A stretch of 64,000 nt of DNA from positions 682,001 to 746,000 of the forward strand of contig OX637620.1 of assembly GCA_951802195.1 (NCBI GenBank). Reading direction: 5' to 3'. Made by a program: the position numbers and the translations under genes. This document shows positions 47,845-57,288 of the stretch, in pieces (within the stretch, counting starts at the first letter, position 1; each line of letters begins with the position of its first letter). The notes below the pieces were generated by a model. That model saw only the letters and a program-made list of their open reading frames with translations, was not told the origin of the DNA and searched no databases. The stretch comes from Tausonia pullulans (lineage: Eukaryota; Basidiomycota; Tremellomycetes; Cystofilobasidiales; Mrakiaceae).

Positions 47845-50363
47845 ATGCTCCCCCTCTTCATCGGATCCACCCTTCTCATCTTCACCGGCCTCGCCCAGGC
47901 CGGCGACGACAGCTACGGCAAGCGCTGGAGGGTCGATGTCGGTGGGTGCTTGCCTGTCCCTCTCGTCCTGTTTTCGCCACCGCCTCACTGACCCTTCTCC
48001 TCCCCATCCCTTCTCCTCCCCATCCCTTCTCCTCCCCATCCCTTCTCCTCCCCATCCCCTCTCCTTCCCGCCCCCTCTCCTCAGGCATCGACAGCAAGGG
48101 CCAGTCGGCGCTCCGGTACAACCCGGAGTACGTTCACGCCGGTGTTGGAGGTGAGCCGAGCCTGTGTTCTGTCCATCTCGCCCCATCACAGCGGCTCACT
48201 CATGTCATCTCATGACATCTCTTCTCTCTCCTTTCCCCCCTACCTCATCCCTCTCACTCCCACTACTCCCCCTCACTCCCACTACTCCCCCTCACTCCCC
48301 TCACCCCCCTCCTCGCTCTCCTCGCTCTCATCCAGACTACATCGACTTCTACTTTGACGGCAAGAGTAAGCCCAGCCGACTCTGTCCCTCTTTCGTTCCT
48401 CGCTGATGCCTGCTTGGCCCTCCCCCTCGCCTCCCCCTCGCCTCCCCCTCGCCTCCCCCTCGCCTCGCCTTCCCAGATCACTCCGTCACCCTCTCGTCAT
48501 TCAAGTACCCCTGCAAGACGGCCGTTGGCAAGGACGGCAAGCCCATCTTTGACACCGGCTACGTCTCGTCCACGGCCTGCGGCAGCACGTACGACGTCGA
48601 GTGGTACGAGTTCGACCTCGACGACTGGCAAAAGAGGTCGTCGTCCGAGTACCACGACGACAAGAAGGACGATGACAAGAAGGACGATGACAAGAAGCAT
48701 GATGACAAGAAGCACGACGACAAGAAGTACGACGACAAGAAGCACGATGACAAGAAGGACGATGACAAGAAGGACGATGACAAGAAGCATGATGACAAGA
48801 AGCACGACGACAAGAAGGTACAGCCTCTCCTCTCCTCTCCGGCATATCTCCCAGCCCGCTGACAGCCGCCTTCCTATCATCCCATAGGACGACGACAAGC
48901 ACAAGGAGCCCGTCCGCTCGTACAAGGTCCTCGACGACCAGCCTCGCTGGTTCTACTCCAAGTGGGCAGCTCCCGTCCTGGCTCTCACGGCGTCTCCTTG
49001 CTGACTTTCCCTCTCCCTTACTCCTTCTCTCCAGGCAGAGGGAGCCCGTGTTCGAGTGCGGCAAGGGTGAGTGTCGGTCTGTCTCCCCCGTCTCCCATCT
49101 CCCATTTCCCATTTCCCATCTCCTGTCTCCTGTCTCCCATCTCCCATCTCCCATCTCCCATCTCCCATCTCCCATCTCCCATCTCCCATCTCCCATCTCC
49201 CATCTCCCATCTCCCATCTCCCATCTCCCATCTCCCATCTCCCATCTCCCATCTCCCATCTCCCATCTCCCATCTCCCATCTCCCATCTCCCATCTCCCA
49301 TCTCCCATCTCCCGTCTCCCATCTCCCATCTCCCATCTCCCATCTCCCATCTCCCATCTCCCATCTCCCATCTCCCATCTCCCATCTCCCGTCTCCTATC
49401 TCCCGTTTCTCTCCTCTCTCTCTTTCCCTGGCCGACACATCTCTCTCCATCTCGCCAGGCATGGTCTTTTCCCTGAACGCCAAGAAGGAGGAGTTCGAGG
49501 TGAGCTGCCACTGTTCCTGGCTGTCGCTCGCCCGTGGTCTGACATCCACTCCGCTCTCCGCGCTCTCCGCTCTCGCCGGACTGACTCTCCGCTCTGGTTT
49601 CTCTCCTGCAGGTCTTTCAACAGCGCGCCATCGAGTACGGCAAGAACTACGACAGCAAGCACCCGCACAAGAAGCCCGACGAACACTACCAGGGCGGCAG
49701 CGAGGAGTGGCAGGTAAGTCCCGGCCTGGCTCTCACTCACTCGATTTGCTTCCTCTTGCTGACTCTGTCTCTCCTTTAGTACGATGACAAGCACGACGAC
49801 AAGAAGTACGACGACAAGAAGCACGACGACGAGAAGGATGACAAGCTTGATGACAAGAAGCACGACGACAAGAAGGACGACAAGAAGGACGACGACAAGA
49901 AGAACGACGACAAGAAGTACGACGACAAGAAGCACGACGACAAGAAGCACGACGACAAGAAGCACGACGACAAGAAGCACGACGACAAGAAGGACGACAA
50001 GAAGGACGACGACAAGAAGCACGACGACAAGAAGTACGACGACAAGAAGCACGACGACAAGAAGCACGACGACAAGAAGCACGACGACAAGAAGGACGAC
50101 AAGAAGGACGACGACAAGAAGTACGACGACAAGAAGGACGACGACAAGAAGCACGACGACAAGAAGTACGACGACAAGAAGCACGACGACAAGAAGCACG
50201 ACGACAAGAAGGACGACAAGAAGCACGACGACAAGAAGAACGACGACAAGGATGACCACAAGGAGAAGGTATGTTCTCGTTGCTCTCTCTCATGTTCTGC
50301 CCCCTCGTTTCATTGTCGACCAACTCCCTTTCCTTCACTTCGCAGGATGACTCCACGTACTAG
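47845..50363 (+). CDS. secreted cupredoxin-like protein with X-D-D-K-K repeats, long copy
   Basis: Ten coding exons: 47845-47941, 48085-48150, 48336-48365, 48477-48817, 48888-48961, 49035-49066, 49459-49499, 49612-49713, 49780-50268 and 50346-50363, giving 429 residues. Signal peptide 1-19. Cupredoxin-like part about 25-225: NPEYVHAGVGDYIDF, NHSVTLSSFKYPC (His66), WFYS (Ser202 where the family has the copper-ligand Cys), ECGKGM (Met215). Residues 124-178 are eleven X-D-D-K-K units lodged inside the domain; 262-424 is the C-terminal repeat tail of about 30 units, rich in His and Lys/Asp. The tail contains no tryptophan, cysteine or hydrophobic run, so it is probably an extended, highly charged polymer. 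Same gene as 26042-28049, divergently arranged across a 19-kb core. Cell-surface cation binding or adhesion is possible but unproven. Confidence 0.87.
47993..48062 (+). repeat. 16-bp tandem repeat in intron 1
   Basis: Unit CCTTCTCCTCCCCATC, about four copies, wholly pyrimidine except one A per unit. The left copy has about five. Confidence 0.82.
48419..48472 (+). repeat. 11-bp tandem repeat in intron 3
   Basis: Unit CCCCCTCGCCT, about four copies, filling most of the second half of the intron before the NHSVT exon. Confidence 0.8.
48653..48817 (+). repeat. 15-bp coding repeat inside cupredoxin domain, eleven units
   Basis: Eleven exact 15-bp units. First residues read H D D H H Y H D D H H, so the array is the five-unit block of the left copy, one Y unit, then the same five-unit block again, including matching synonymous codons (CAT-GAT and CAC-GAC positions). 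Confidence 0.93.
49082..49410 (+). repeat. 7-bp minisatellite (CCCATCT) in intron 6, long allele
   Basis: About 35-40 units of CCCATCT with rare CCCGTCT, CCTGTCT and CCCATTT variants. Minus strand is GGG every seven bases. The intron is 392 bp (49067-49458), far longer than any other intron in the window. Confidence 0.93.
49780..50268 (+). repeat. 15-bp coding tandem repeat, C-terminal tail, long allele
   Basis: An exon of 489 nt built almost entirely of X-D-D-K-K units, with a higher-order pattern of repeated H-H-H-(DDKK short unit)-D blocks. The short 12-bp unit (GAC-GAC-AAG-AAG without the X codon) recurs and shifts only by whole codons. Confidence 0.92.
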
Positions 50364-51331
50364 GCGCTTTCTCCTACTCTTCCTTGACTCTTTTTTCTTT
50401 CGTTTAACCTTCTTTCCCTGCCGCCCTGTCATCCAATCGATCGGGCGCCCTCGGGGGGCCAGTTCTGATCTCATGACCATTCTATTGCTTTTATGTTAAT
50501 GCGCGCGCAATCGGCGACATCAGCCCTTGATGTCGATTTCCCCTCTCTCTCCCAAGTCGCCCCGATCATAACACTCGGGCCTCTAGATTTTCTCGCTTGT
50601 TGAAAGCAAACACGCTTTTCCCAATGACGTCGGTCGCCGGAAAACCTGCCTATGATGACGAGAAAGATTCCGTTAGTCATTTGAACGATCGACGGCGCAA
50701 GGCCCGCGCCGCTTCGCGTCGGCTGTATCCAAAGAAGGAAATCAACTCACTCCCTCCTCTACATCGCTGTTGTTGTTGCCTCCGTGAGGAGCCTCGAAGA
50801 TTGGAACCCCAGCCTTATACGCAAGGTACTAGAGGTCACCTGCGCATCGGCTGAAGATGAGCAGCCCGAAAGAGCAAGGAACTTGAAACACAGTCGCGTC
50901 GGGCCGCGGCCTCGCCTTCCCCCTGCCCATTGGCACGCGTCGCTCTTTCCTTCTCTGTCATCCAGAACTTACTCCGTTGCGACCGAACATCCCCCTCTCC
51001 TCTGTCCTCCGCCAACCACTTGCACAACAACTTACTCTCAGGACCCTTGCTCGCACAACCTTGCCCCCCGCTTCGACTGTGAAAGTCTCGCAGCCCCAGC
51101 TGGCCGTTTCAGTGATATCTCAGTGAGTATCCCCCCCCCCCCCCCCCCACAAGAACACTCTAGCCCTCTTTCACGCTCCTTCATCCTTGTTGCCCCACTC
51201 ACACCTGCTTACAACTTCTTCTTCTCCTCCTCCGCTTCTCTCTTTTCCCTTGTTCCTTTTGACGCCCTCCCTCAGCTCCCACACACACACTCCTTTCAGA
51301 TCCCACTCCCTACACCTGTCCTGGACCAGCC
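50364..51331. other. intergenic region, right cupredoxin gene to serine-rich gene
   Basis: About 970 bp. The first 18 bp complete the inverted repeat. The rest is the 3' UTR of the cupredoxin-like gene and the long pyrimidine-rich upstream region of the next gene, including an 18-C run. An upstream intron in the 5' UTR is possible (GTGAGTATC next to the C-run). Confidence 0.55.
51131..51148 (+). repeat. 18-base homopolymeric C run
   Basis: Uninterrupted cytosine run upstream of the gene at 51332. Length is likely variable and assembly length should be treated as approximate. Confidence 0.85.
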
Positions 51332-52544
51332 ATGTCCACGTCCCCCTCCTCTTACTTCTTCTCGGCCGCTTCGCCGGCCAAGAGCGGCAGCCTCGAACTC
51401 AGGATGAGCGGCAGCCCGGTCGAAGAAGCTGCCGCTCATCCCGAGTTCGACCCCTTTCAGTCCTTCGTCCAGCGGTCGCTCGCCGGCCAGACGAACGACT
51501 TCGAGTCTTCGACGATCCAGCTCCACTTCCCCGAGGACTACGGCCTCTGCGATGAGCCGGACTTCGACCTCTCGAGCGAGGCGACGACGGCCTCCGCTCC
51601 GCCATCCCGGAGCCCGTCCGAGGGCACCCTTGACCTGCCGTTAAGTGCGAGGGCAGAGCAGCCGGACGCCCACTCTGAGCGACTTGACTGCGAGTTCTCG
51701 CTGGCGGACAGAAACATAGAAGAGGAGCTCGAGCACCAGTGGCAGGCGCCGCCGCGTTCACCCGAGGGCTGGAGTGACGTTGTGGCCGGGAGGCATGGGA
51801 CAGCAGTGGAAGCTGAGATGTCGATGCGCGTCGCCGTCCCCTTCCCTTCGTCAGCGCTCCCGAGTCCAACATCGCTTAAGTCGCCTCTTTCACCCGTCGG
51901 CCATTCCCACCAGCAGCAAGATATGGAGATCCACCGCGTGGCGAGCCCGAACCATTCCCAGAAGCAGCAGTCTGCCTCTTCATTTTCGCTGGAGGCGGAT
52001 CCGAAGCAGAGTCAGTCACTGGCTCTCGACGTGACGTCGACGGCGCGCTCAGTCAACCTCTCGCGCTCGACGTCTTCGACGAACCTTTCTGCGGCCGGCG
52101 CCAGCCGGGCCACGACCTTCCGCCGTTGCTCCGATGCCAGCCTCGTCTCCCCGCCTCTCGCCGTCTTTGCCCCTGCGCCCAAGTCGCCGTACTCAGCGCC
52201 CAACCGACGTGCGCCTGCAGTCAGGACTGAGCTCACGCCGCTGTCGCCCCCGATCCGTCAGTCATCTCAGTGCTCGTTATTCAATGGGTTAATTCACTGA
52301 CGAAAGAATTGGTGCTTGTCTTTGTACAGTCCGACCAACCAATTTCTGGCGCAACACCCCGCGCTCGGCACTTAACTCGCCGTTGTCGGCCCCTTCATCG
52401 CTCCTTCTTCGTCGGTCGTCGCTCATTAACTCTGGCGATGCCAGCTCGGACGAGGTCGTCGAACGCGAGGAGCTGCTCCAGCGATGCGAGGCGAGAGGCA
52501 AGGTATTTGGCGAGCGCGTCAAAGTGACTGAGCTCCTGCTCTGA
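51332..52544 (+). CDS. serine-rich low-complexity protein, function unknown
   Basis: Not recognised. Two exons: from ATG 51332 to about 52257, then an intron that starts with GTCAGT and ends TACAG at about 52328, then an exon ending at the stop 52542-52544. The spliced form continues as ILRPTNFWRNTPRSAL and finishes with a charged helix (SSDEVVEREELLQRCEARGK then VFGERVKVTELLL). Without splicing, the frame stops 48 nt on. Composition is Ser/Pro/Ala-rich with many potential phosphorylation sites (SPTSLKSPLSP, RSTSSTNLS), no membrane segment or signal peptide. A conserved-looking N-terminal stretch, DPFQSFVQRSLAGQTNDFES then STIQLHFPEDYGL, may be the functional part. It could be a regulatory or cell-cycle protein, but nothing identifies it. 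Confidence 0.6.
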
Positions 52545-53411
52545 ATCCCTCGTGCTCGCCCTGTCTCTGGTCTCCTGTCCGCGCGATCGATCTCTATGGT
52601 CCACTATCGCTAGCATCATCTCCCTGCCTCAGCCCTTTCCTTCTTCTCAAAAGACCTCATTGCTCTGCTCTCATATGGGTCCCTTCCTCTCCGTTTCGGC
52701 CCCCTCGCTCGTTCCCTTTCTCGCTCTCCTATCCAAAGACACTTCTTTCCTCCCTCCCCCCCCTCCGTTTTCTCAACGACGCCCCTATATTTTTTCTTCT
52801 CTGTCCACGCTTGTACGCATCCTCTTTCTCAGTTCCAATCAGTTTGGAGCCTTTCCTTTCGCTTTCTGTTCATCTTATCTCGCTCCATCTTGCTTTCTAC
52901 CCTCTCCTTCCTGGTCTTTTTCTGCTCTCTCTTCGGCTCATCACTTCTCGTGGAATACCCTTTACTCTTTCTTTCCTATCTTACTCTCTCGCTCTTCTTT
53001 CCCCGTGTTTCTCACTCTTTTGAACGCCACTTCAACGATCGATGATGTCTCCTCACTCCAAGCCCTTGGATGGCCAAGATGGACTGGCCGCGGACCCGGC
53101 GTCCGTGGGTCGACCCAGCGTTACCCCTGACCGAGATGGGAAAGGATGATGAGAAGATGAGGCTGGAGAAGGGAAGTTCATACACTGATCTCCTGTTCGG
53201 GAGATGACCTCTGCCAGAGCGGGCCCTTGTGCCGTGGTCTGTCGGCGTTCTCCGAGCGTCGGAGGATGGCGTGCGTCCTCTCTCATCACCCCACCTCTCG
53301 CTGATGCCTCTCAATGTCCCCTCAACCGCTTTCGCCGCGTTCAGGTCAATCCTCTATCAACTTGACTCTCCTTACAAGCGATCAAACACCTCCCTAGTAA
53401 CGGCCTGCCTT
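52545..53411. other. intergenic region with long CT-rich strand-asymmetric tract
   Basis: 52600-53045 is almost all C and T on the plus strand. Open frames through it read as serine/leucine/phenylalanine low complexity and are not genes. It presumably contains the 3' UTR of the serine-rich gene and the promoter of the oxygenase. Confidence 0.55.
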
Positions 53412-54959
53412 ATGACCGCAACAGCAAGCGTGCCCCAATCTGGGAATGAGGCCGACAGCCTTCCCATCCTTTCTTATCGTCTCCTCGCCGACCCAGCAAC
53501 CCGCCAACAATTCATCACCCAGCTTCGAAGGACCCTCCGGACCGTCGGGTTCTTCTATCTCGTCGACTTTGAGGACGCGGTCCGCACGGAGCTGTACAAC
53601 GATGTTGCTCGACACGTCCAGGACTTTTGGAGGCTGCCTCACGAGACGAGGTGAGTGACTCTTGCCATCTTTGTGCTTACCTTGAGATATTTGAGAACTT
53701 CATGACTGACTGGAAGTGGTCTTTCAACCTGCAGGCTTCTCATTGACCAGGCCAACTCGCCCCACTTCCGCGGGTACAGCAGCTTCAATACCGAGACCAC
53801 GTTTGGCAAGAAGGATCATAGGGATCAAGTGAAGAACTTCTCTTTCTATGTGATAGATCTCAAAAGTCCTGATGAGTGCGTCCTGTCGTCCAAAAAGATC
53901 GATCTCGCCACCGAGCTTCCGCGCCACCCGAGAGCGGCGGAAAACCCGAGGAACACCCAGCCGCCATACCTCAACCTCCAAGGTCCCAATCAGTGGCTCC
54001 CAGAGGATGTCCTCCCAGGTTTCAGTCAGTCCCTATTTGTCTTGTCCGTTCACATTGCCAGCGCGTCTGACCGGTCCCTGCCAATCAAATCGCCAGAGAG
54101 CGCCATTCTCGAATATCACACCTCCCTTCTCGCCCTTTCCCTCGAGCTTGTCCGCGCCATCGCCGAGACGCTCCTTCCAGCCAACTCGCCGCTCATTGAG
54201 AGCTCCGTCATGGACGTTTTCCAGCCGAATGCGCATGCGCGGATGAAGATCGCGCGGTATGCTTCGATTTATGCCGGGGAGGTAGATGGGATTCGGGTAA
54301 AGACGAGGGAGGAGGAGGACGATGGGTTTGGAGTTGGAGCACATAGGGACGGGGGAGGATTGACGGTGCTGATGCAGGGTGAGTTAGGGATCTCTCGGTT
54401 CGAAGTGGGTAACTTAGTCGGCTGATCACGCTCCTTTCGACAACAGACGACGTTGGCGGTCTCCAAGTCCAGCGATGGGACGGCACCTGGATTGGTTCGT
54501 GTGCAATTGCCACTCCCCCCTTCCCTCTGTCTTCCAGGACGAAAAGCCTGACTAGACCGCCTTCACCTAGACGCCCCTCCGCTCCCCTGCCCCTCCTTCG
54601 TCTGCAACATCGGCCAACAGATCTCCCACCTCTCTCGCGAGCTCTATCCATCAACGACCCATCGGGTGCTCGCTAACCGATCCCCCTCCGGCTGTGCCCG
54701 GTTCTCCGTCCCGTTCTTCCTCTGCCCGTCGTTGGAGAAGATCGTCCGCCCGCTTCCCGTTGAAGCTCTCGATCTCGGCGTCGATCTCAGCGACGATGAC
54801 GGGGTGGGAGAGAAGGAGGTTGTGAGCGAGATCAAGAAGGGCGACTTGATCGTTGGCGACGACGAGGTCTACGGCTGGTCGACATGGAGGGGCGTGACGA
54901 GATCGCATCGCAAGGTCGTGAGAAACTGGTACCCGGCGTTGCTGGTCAATGGGGAGTGA
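53412..54959 (+). CDS. 2-oxoglutarate/Fe(II)-dependent oxygenase, IPNS/ACC-oxidase type
   Basis: Cytosolic-type oxygenase of the DIOX_N plus 2OG-FeII_Oxy architecture. About six exons yield roughly 400 residues. N-terminal domain: LPILSYRLLADPATRQQFIT, TLRTVGFFYLVD, HVQDFWRLPHETR, SPHFRGYSSFNTETTFGKKD. Catalytic domain: RYASIYAGEVDG, VGAHRDGGGLTVLMQDDVGG (His and Asp iron ligands in HRD), LQVQRWDGTWI, FVCNIGQQISHLS, TTHRVLAN (third iron ligand His), and ARFSVPFFLCPSLEKIV (the R-x-S that holds 2-oxoglutarate). The end, RSHRKVVRNWYPALLVNGE, is close to fungal homologues. Substrate cannot be told from sequence. Start: ATG at 53412 gives MTATASVPQ then LPILSYRLL; an earlier frame-matching ATG (53304) would add an unlikely leader. 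Confidence 0.9.
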
Positions 54960-55199
54960 AGATGTGAAGTCTTTCTCCACCCCTCATGCTACCAGCGAGC
55001 CGCAAGGACATGGTCGTCGACATTGATACCCAAGAAAGCGGAAACGATAAAAGTCGCAGGAAACGGCATAAGGAGAAATCAGATCCGCAAGACCGTCCCC
55101 CGGGGGATTTTGGTTACGAAAGCTCGACCTCGTCCTGCTACTTCCTTCCTCCCACCTTTACCATCTTCCCTTCCCAAAATACGGAAGGAGCCCAGCTCC

Positions 55200-56430
55200 T
55201 CACCGCAATCGTTTCTCGGAGAAGAACCTCTATTTGGACCGGTCGGGATCAGTCTCTTGGTATGATCGCAATGAAGGAATAAGACAGGCGTACCTTGAGC
55301 GTCTTGGTCTGCCAGACACACGCCGAGATGATGACAACGAGCTGGACAAAGGACCACCAGATGGCGCGCGAGTTGGTCTGTTCCGAGATGTTCCGGAACT
55401 GAGCCTCGGCCTCGCGCTGGAACTGCTGCTCGCGACGGATGTCGGCGACCTTCTTGTTGAGGTCGGCGACCTTGGATGCGAGGTCCGATAGGTGCTCTCG
55501 GTCGCCCCTGGAAGATTGAAATCAGTCAGGCGCAGAAATACGGTGTTCTGAAGGAGAGCCTGCGCTTGTGCTTACTCGGCGTCGTGACGGACAGATCCGA
55601 CGCTGAGGTCGAGGTACATCTTAACGTGCGAGCCCTGGAACCACGATCCCGTCTGGTTGGGCTGAAGGCAAATCTGGTGGTCTCCGCTGCGATGTGTGAA
55701 TGCATCTTCAGCGACAGAGGCTCGAGCGCGCGGGGCGGGGGAGGGCAGTGAGACGCGTCCTTACGATTCGTGGGAGGTGAAGGTAAAGCGGCCCTCGCAA
55801 GGTCCGCGGGTGTTGACGACGACGTGCGAGGTGTGAGGTTCCTGTCGAGGCCCAGGGGTCATTGTCAGCTCACCTGCCGTCTTCTGGGCGGATACTCATT
55901 CGCGGGTGGGTGGGCCAAGGCGATGCGGCGCGTTAAGAGCCGCCCGACGACGGCTTCTTGGCAGCTCTGCTATCTTGCCATCCTTCTAACGAACAAACCG
56001 ACGCTCACAATGACGGTGACCTGGATGCCCATCTTGTCGTTGACGATGAAGTCCTGCTTCTCCTCCTCCCACTCGAACGCGCTGTAGTGACCTTCGGGCC
56101 GCCAGGAACGCACGCACGGCACGCGTCGAATGAGTTGAGTTAGCGGTTGAGAGGCTGAATTATGACTGAAAGCCAGGAAGATCGTTCCTCACCCTCGACG
56201 ATCGTGTCCATGGGGAGCTCCTCGACGAAACTAGCGGGACAAGAGTCGGCGACCAGCACGACACGTCAGAGACGTGACCCCTCCGCGAGAACGGAACGCC
56301 GCACGCGACGCGACCCAACAACCGGACGCGACGGCCCTGGAGCTCACCATTTCTTCTCGAAAGAATCGAGGTAGAAGTGAAGGGCATTGACTACCGGCAG
56401 CAGGAGGAGAAGAGCGAGGAAGTGGCGCAT
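55200..56430 (-). CDS. p24 family cargo receptor, alpha class (Erp5/6, TMED4/9-like)
   Basis: Type I membrane protein of COPI/COPII vesicles that helps sort and package cargo between ER and Golgi. Six or seven small exons. Signal peptide MRHFLALLLLLPVVNA then LHFYLDSFEKK; the Cys completed across the first intron (KKCFVEELP, with MDTIVEG) and the Cys in HQICLQP bracket the GOLD domain (FEWEEEKQDFIVNDKMGIQV, PCEGRFTFTSHES). Coiled coil: RDREHLSDLASKVADLNKKV, ADIRREQQFQREAEAQFRNI. Membrane segment: RAIWWSFVQLVVIISACVWQ. The C-terminal exon at about 55229-55200 encodes KRFFSEKRLR, giving an aromatic pair plus basic residues as in p24 alpha tails (FFxxKKxx type, here with Arg in place of one Lys). 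The downstream 2OG oxygenase gene converges on it with about 240 bp between stops. Confidence 0.93.
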
Positions 56431-57288
56431 GACGATGGGAGGTGCGAGTGTGAGACAGGAGATCGAGATGGGTTGAAGGTAGCGCTTGTGTGGTGTGCTC
56501 GAGCTCAATCGAGGCCTAAGAAGGTGGGAGGATCGCCTGGAGCCGAAGGAAAAGAGGGAGGGGTCGTAAGAGTTGAGAGACGTGGCAAGTCGTGAGCATT
56601 GGGCTGATTGATCCAAAGGCGCCAGGACAGCGGCGGGACCAAGGGAGAGGAGTCCTGCCTCGGTCCAAGCGGGCGAGTCGCTCGAGCCGCCAGACTCAAG
56701 CGGAGCGAAGGAGGGTGGATATTCAGCTCACCCAAACCACCATCCACCTGCCGCCCCACGACCTTCCCTTAGTCAGCCCTCGGTGTGTATCCTTCCCTCT
56801 TGCTGGGGTTGCTCGGAGGGCTGTTGCTTGTATATTTCCTACTCTTGATGCACTTGTTTCGCTCGCTCTCCTTTCCCCTCGAGCCGTCGTCCGCCCTCAT
56901 CCACCCGTCCTCGTATCTCGCCATCTTGTTACCCACTACGGATGGACCTCATACTAGCTCCTTGAGACAACACTTGCTCGTAAACACGTGCTTTCTCAGC
57001 TCGGCGGTCTGCAACGGCAGCCTCCGGACCTATGCCTTCAGCTGATGACGCGCGCGAGGGAGGAGGATTGATTCTCTGTCTATCTTGGGTTGGCGTGTCC
57101 TCGCTGTATATGCCGTGGACGCACGAGTGAACCAGAGCCTAGATATGGATTCTTGGCGTGTTGGCCATGAGAAGTCATCTCCTTCGTTTCGACGGGACGG
57201 CTGACATGCATGCGCCCATGCTCTCTTTCGCTGCACTATCCGGCCCGACCTTGCCTCCTAGGCTCTTGCTAGTCCCTCACTCGCAGAC
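56431..57288. other. divergent region between p24 gene and MPE1
   Basis: About 860 bp shared by two divergent genes. The stretch 56700-57240 is ordinary mixed sequence with a few C/T runs. No other gene or RNA is supported. Confidence 0.55.

Larger units (their letters stand above)
47423..50382. repeat. right arm of large inverted repeat
   Basis: Inverted copy of 26024-28470 but about 500 bp longer. The excess is explained by 90 bp more in exon 4 repeats, 231 bp more in exon 9 repeats and about 220-230 bp more of the 7-bp minisatellite in intron 6, partly offset by one or two fewer units in introns 1 and 3. Sequence between the arrays appears almost identical. Confidence 0.93.

Noticed and set aside
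49082-49410. Internal telomere
   Set aside because: Unit CCCATCT does not match the common fungal TTAGGG type, lies inside an intron and is bounded by coding exons.
48953-49549. Frame encoding many GDGRWEM units
   Set aside because: Product of the intronic 7-bp minisatellite read from the opposite strand; 7 bp repeats cycle through all frames and the region is bounded by splice sites.
49396-50259. Long leucine/valine-rich minus-strand frame that looks like a membrane protein
   Set aside because: It is the complement of the coding 15-bp repeat. A 15-bp unit without stops keeps several frames open, so the hydrophobic run is an artefact.
26042-50363. CRISPR array or other prokaryotic repeat system
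   Set aside because: Repeats are coding tandem units without unique spacers and the sequence is eukaryotic.
26024-50382. DNA transposon or composite element with long inverted arms
   Set aside because: No transposase, no terminal motif and no target duplication; arms contain a spliced host-like gene and the core holds housekeeping genes.
52552-53130. 192-residue frame rich in Ser, Phe and Leu
   Set aside because: Read through a CT-only tract; composition follows the tract rather than a protein.
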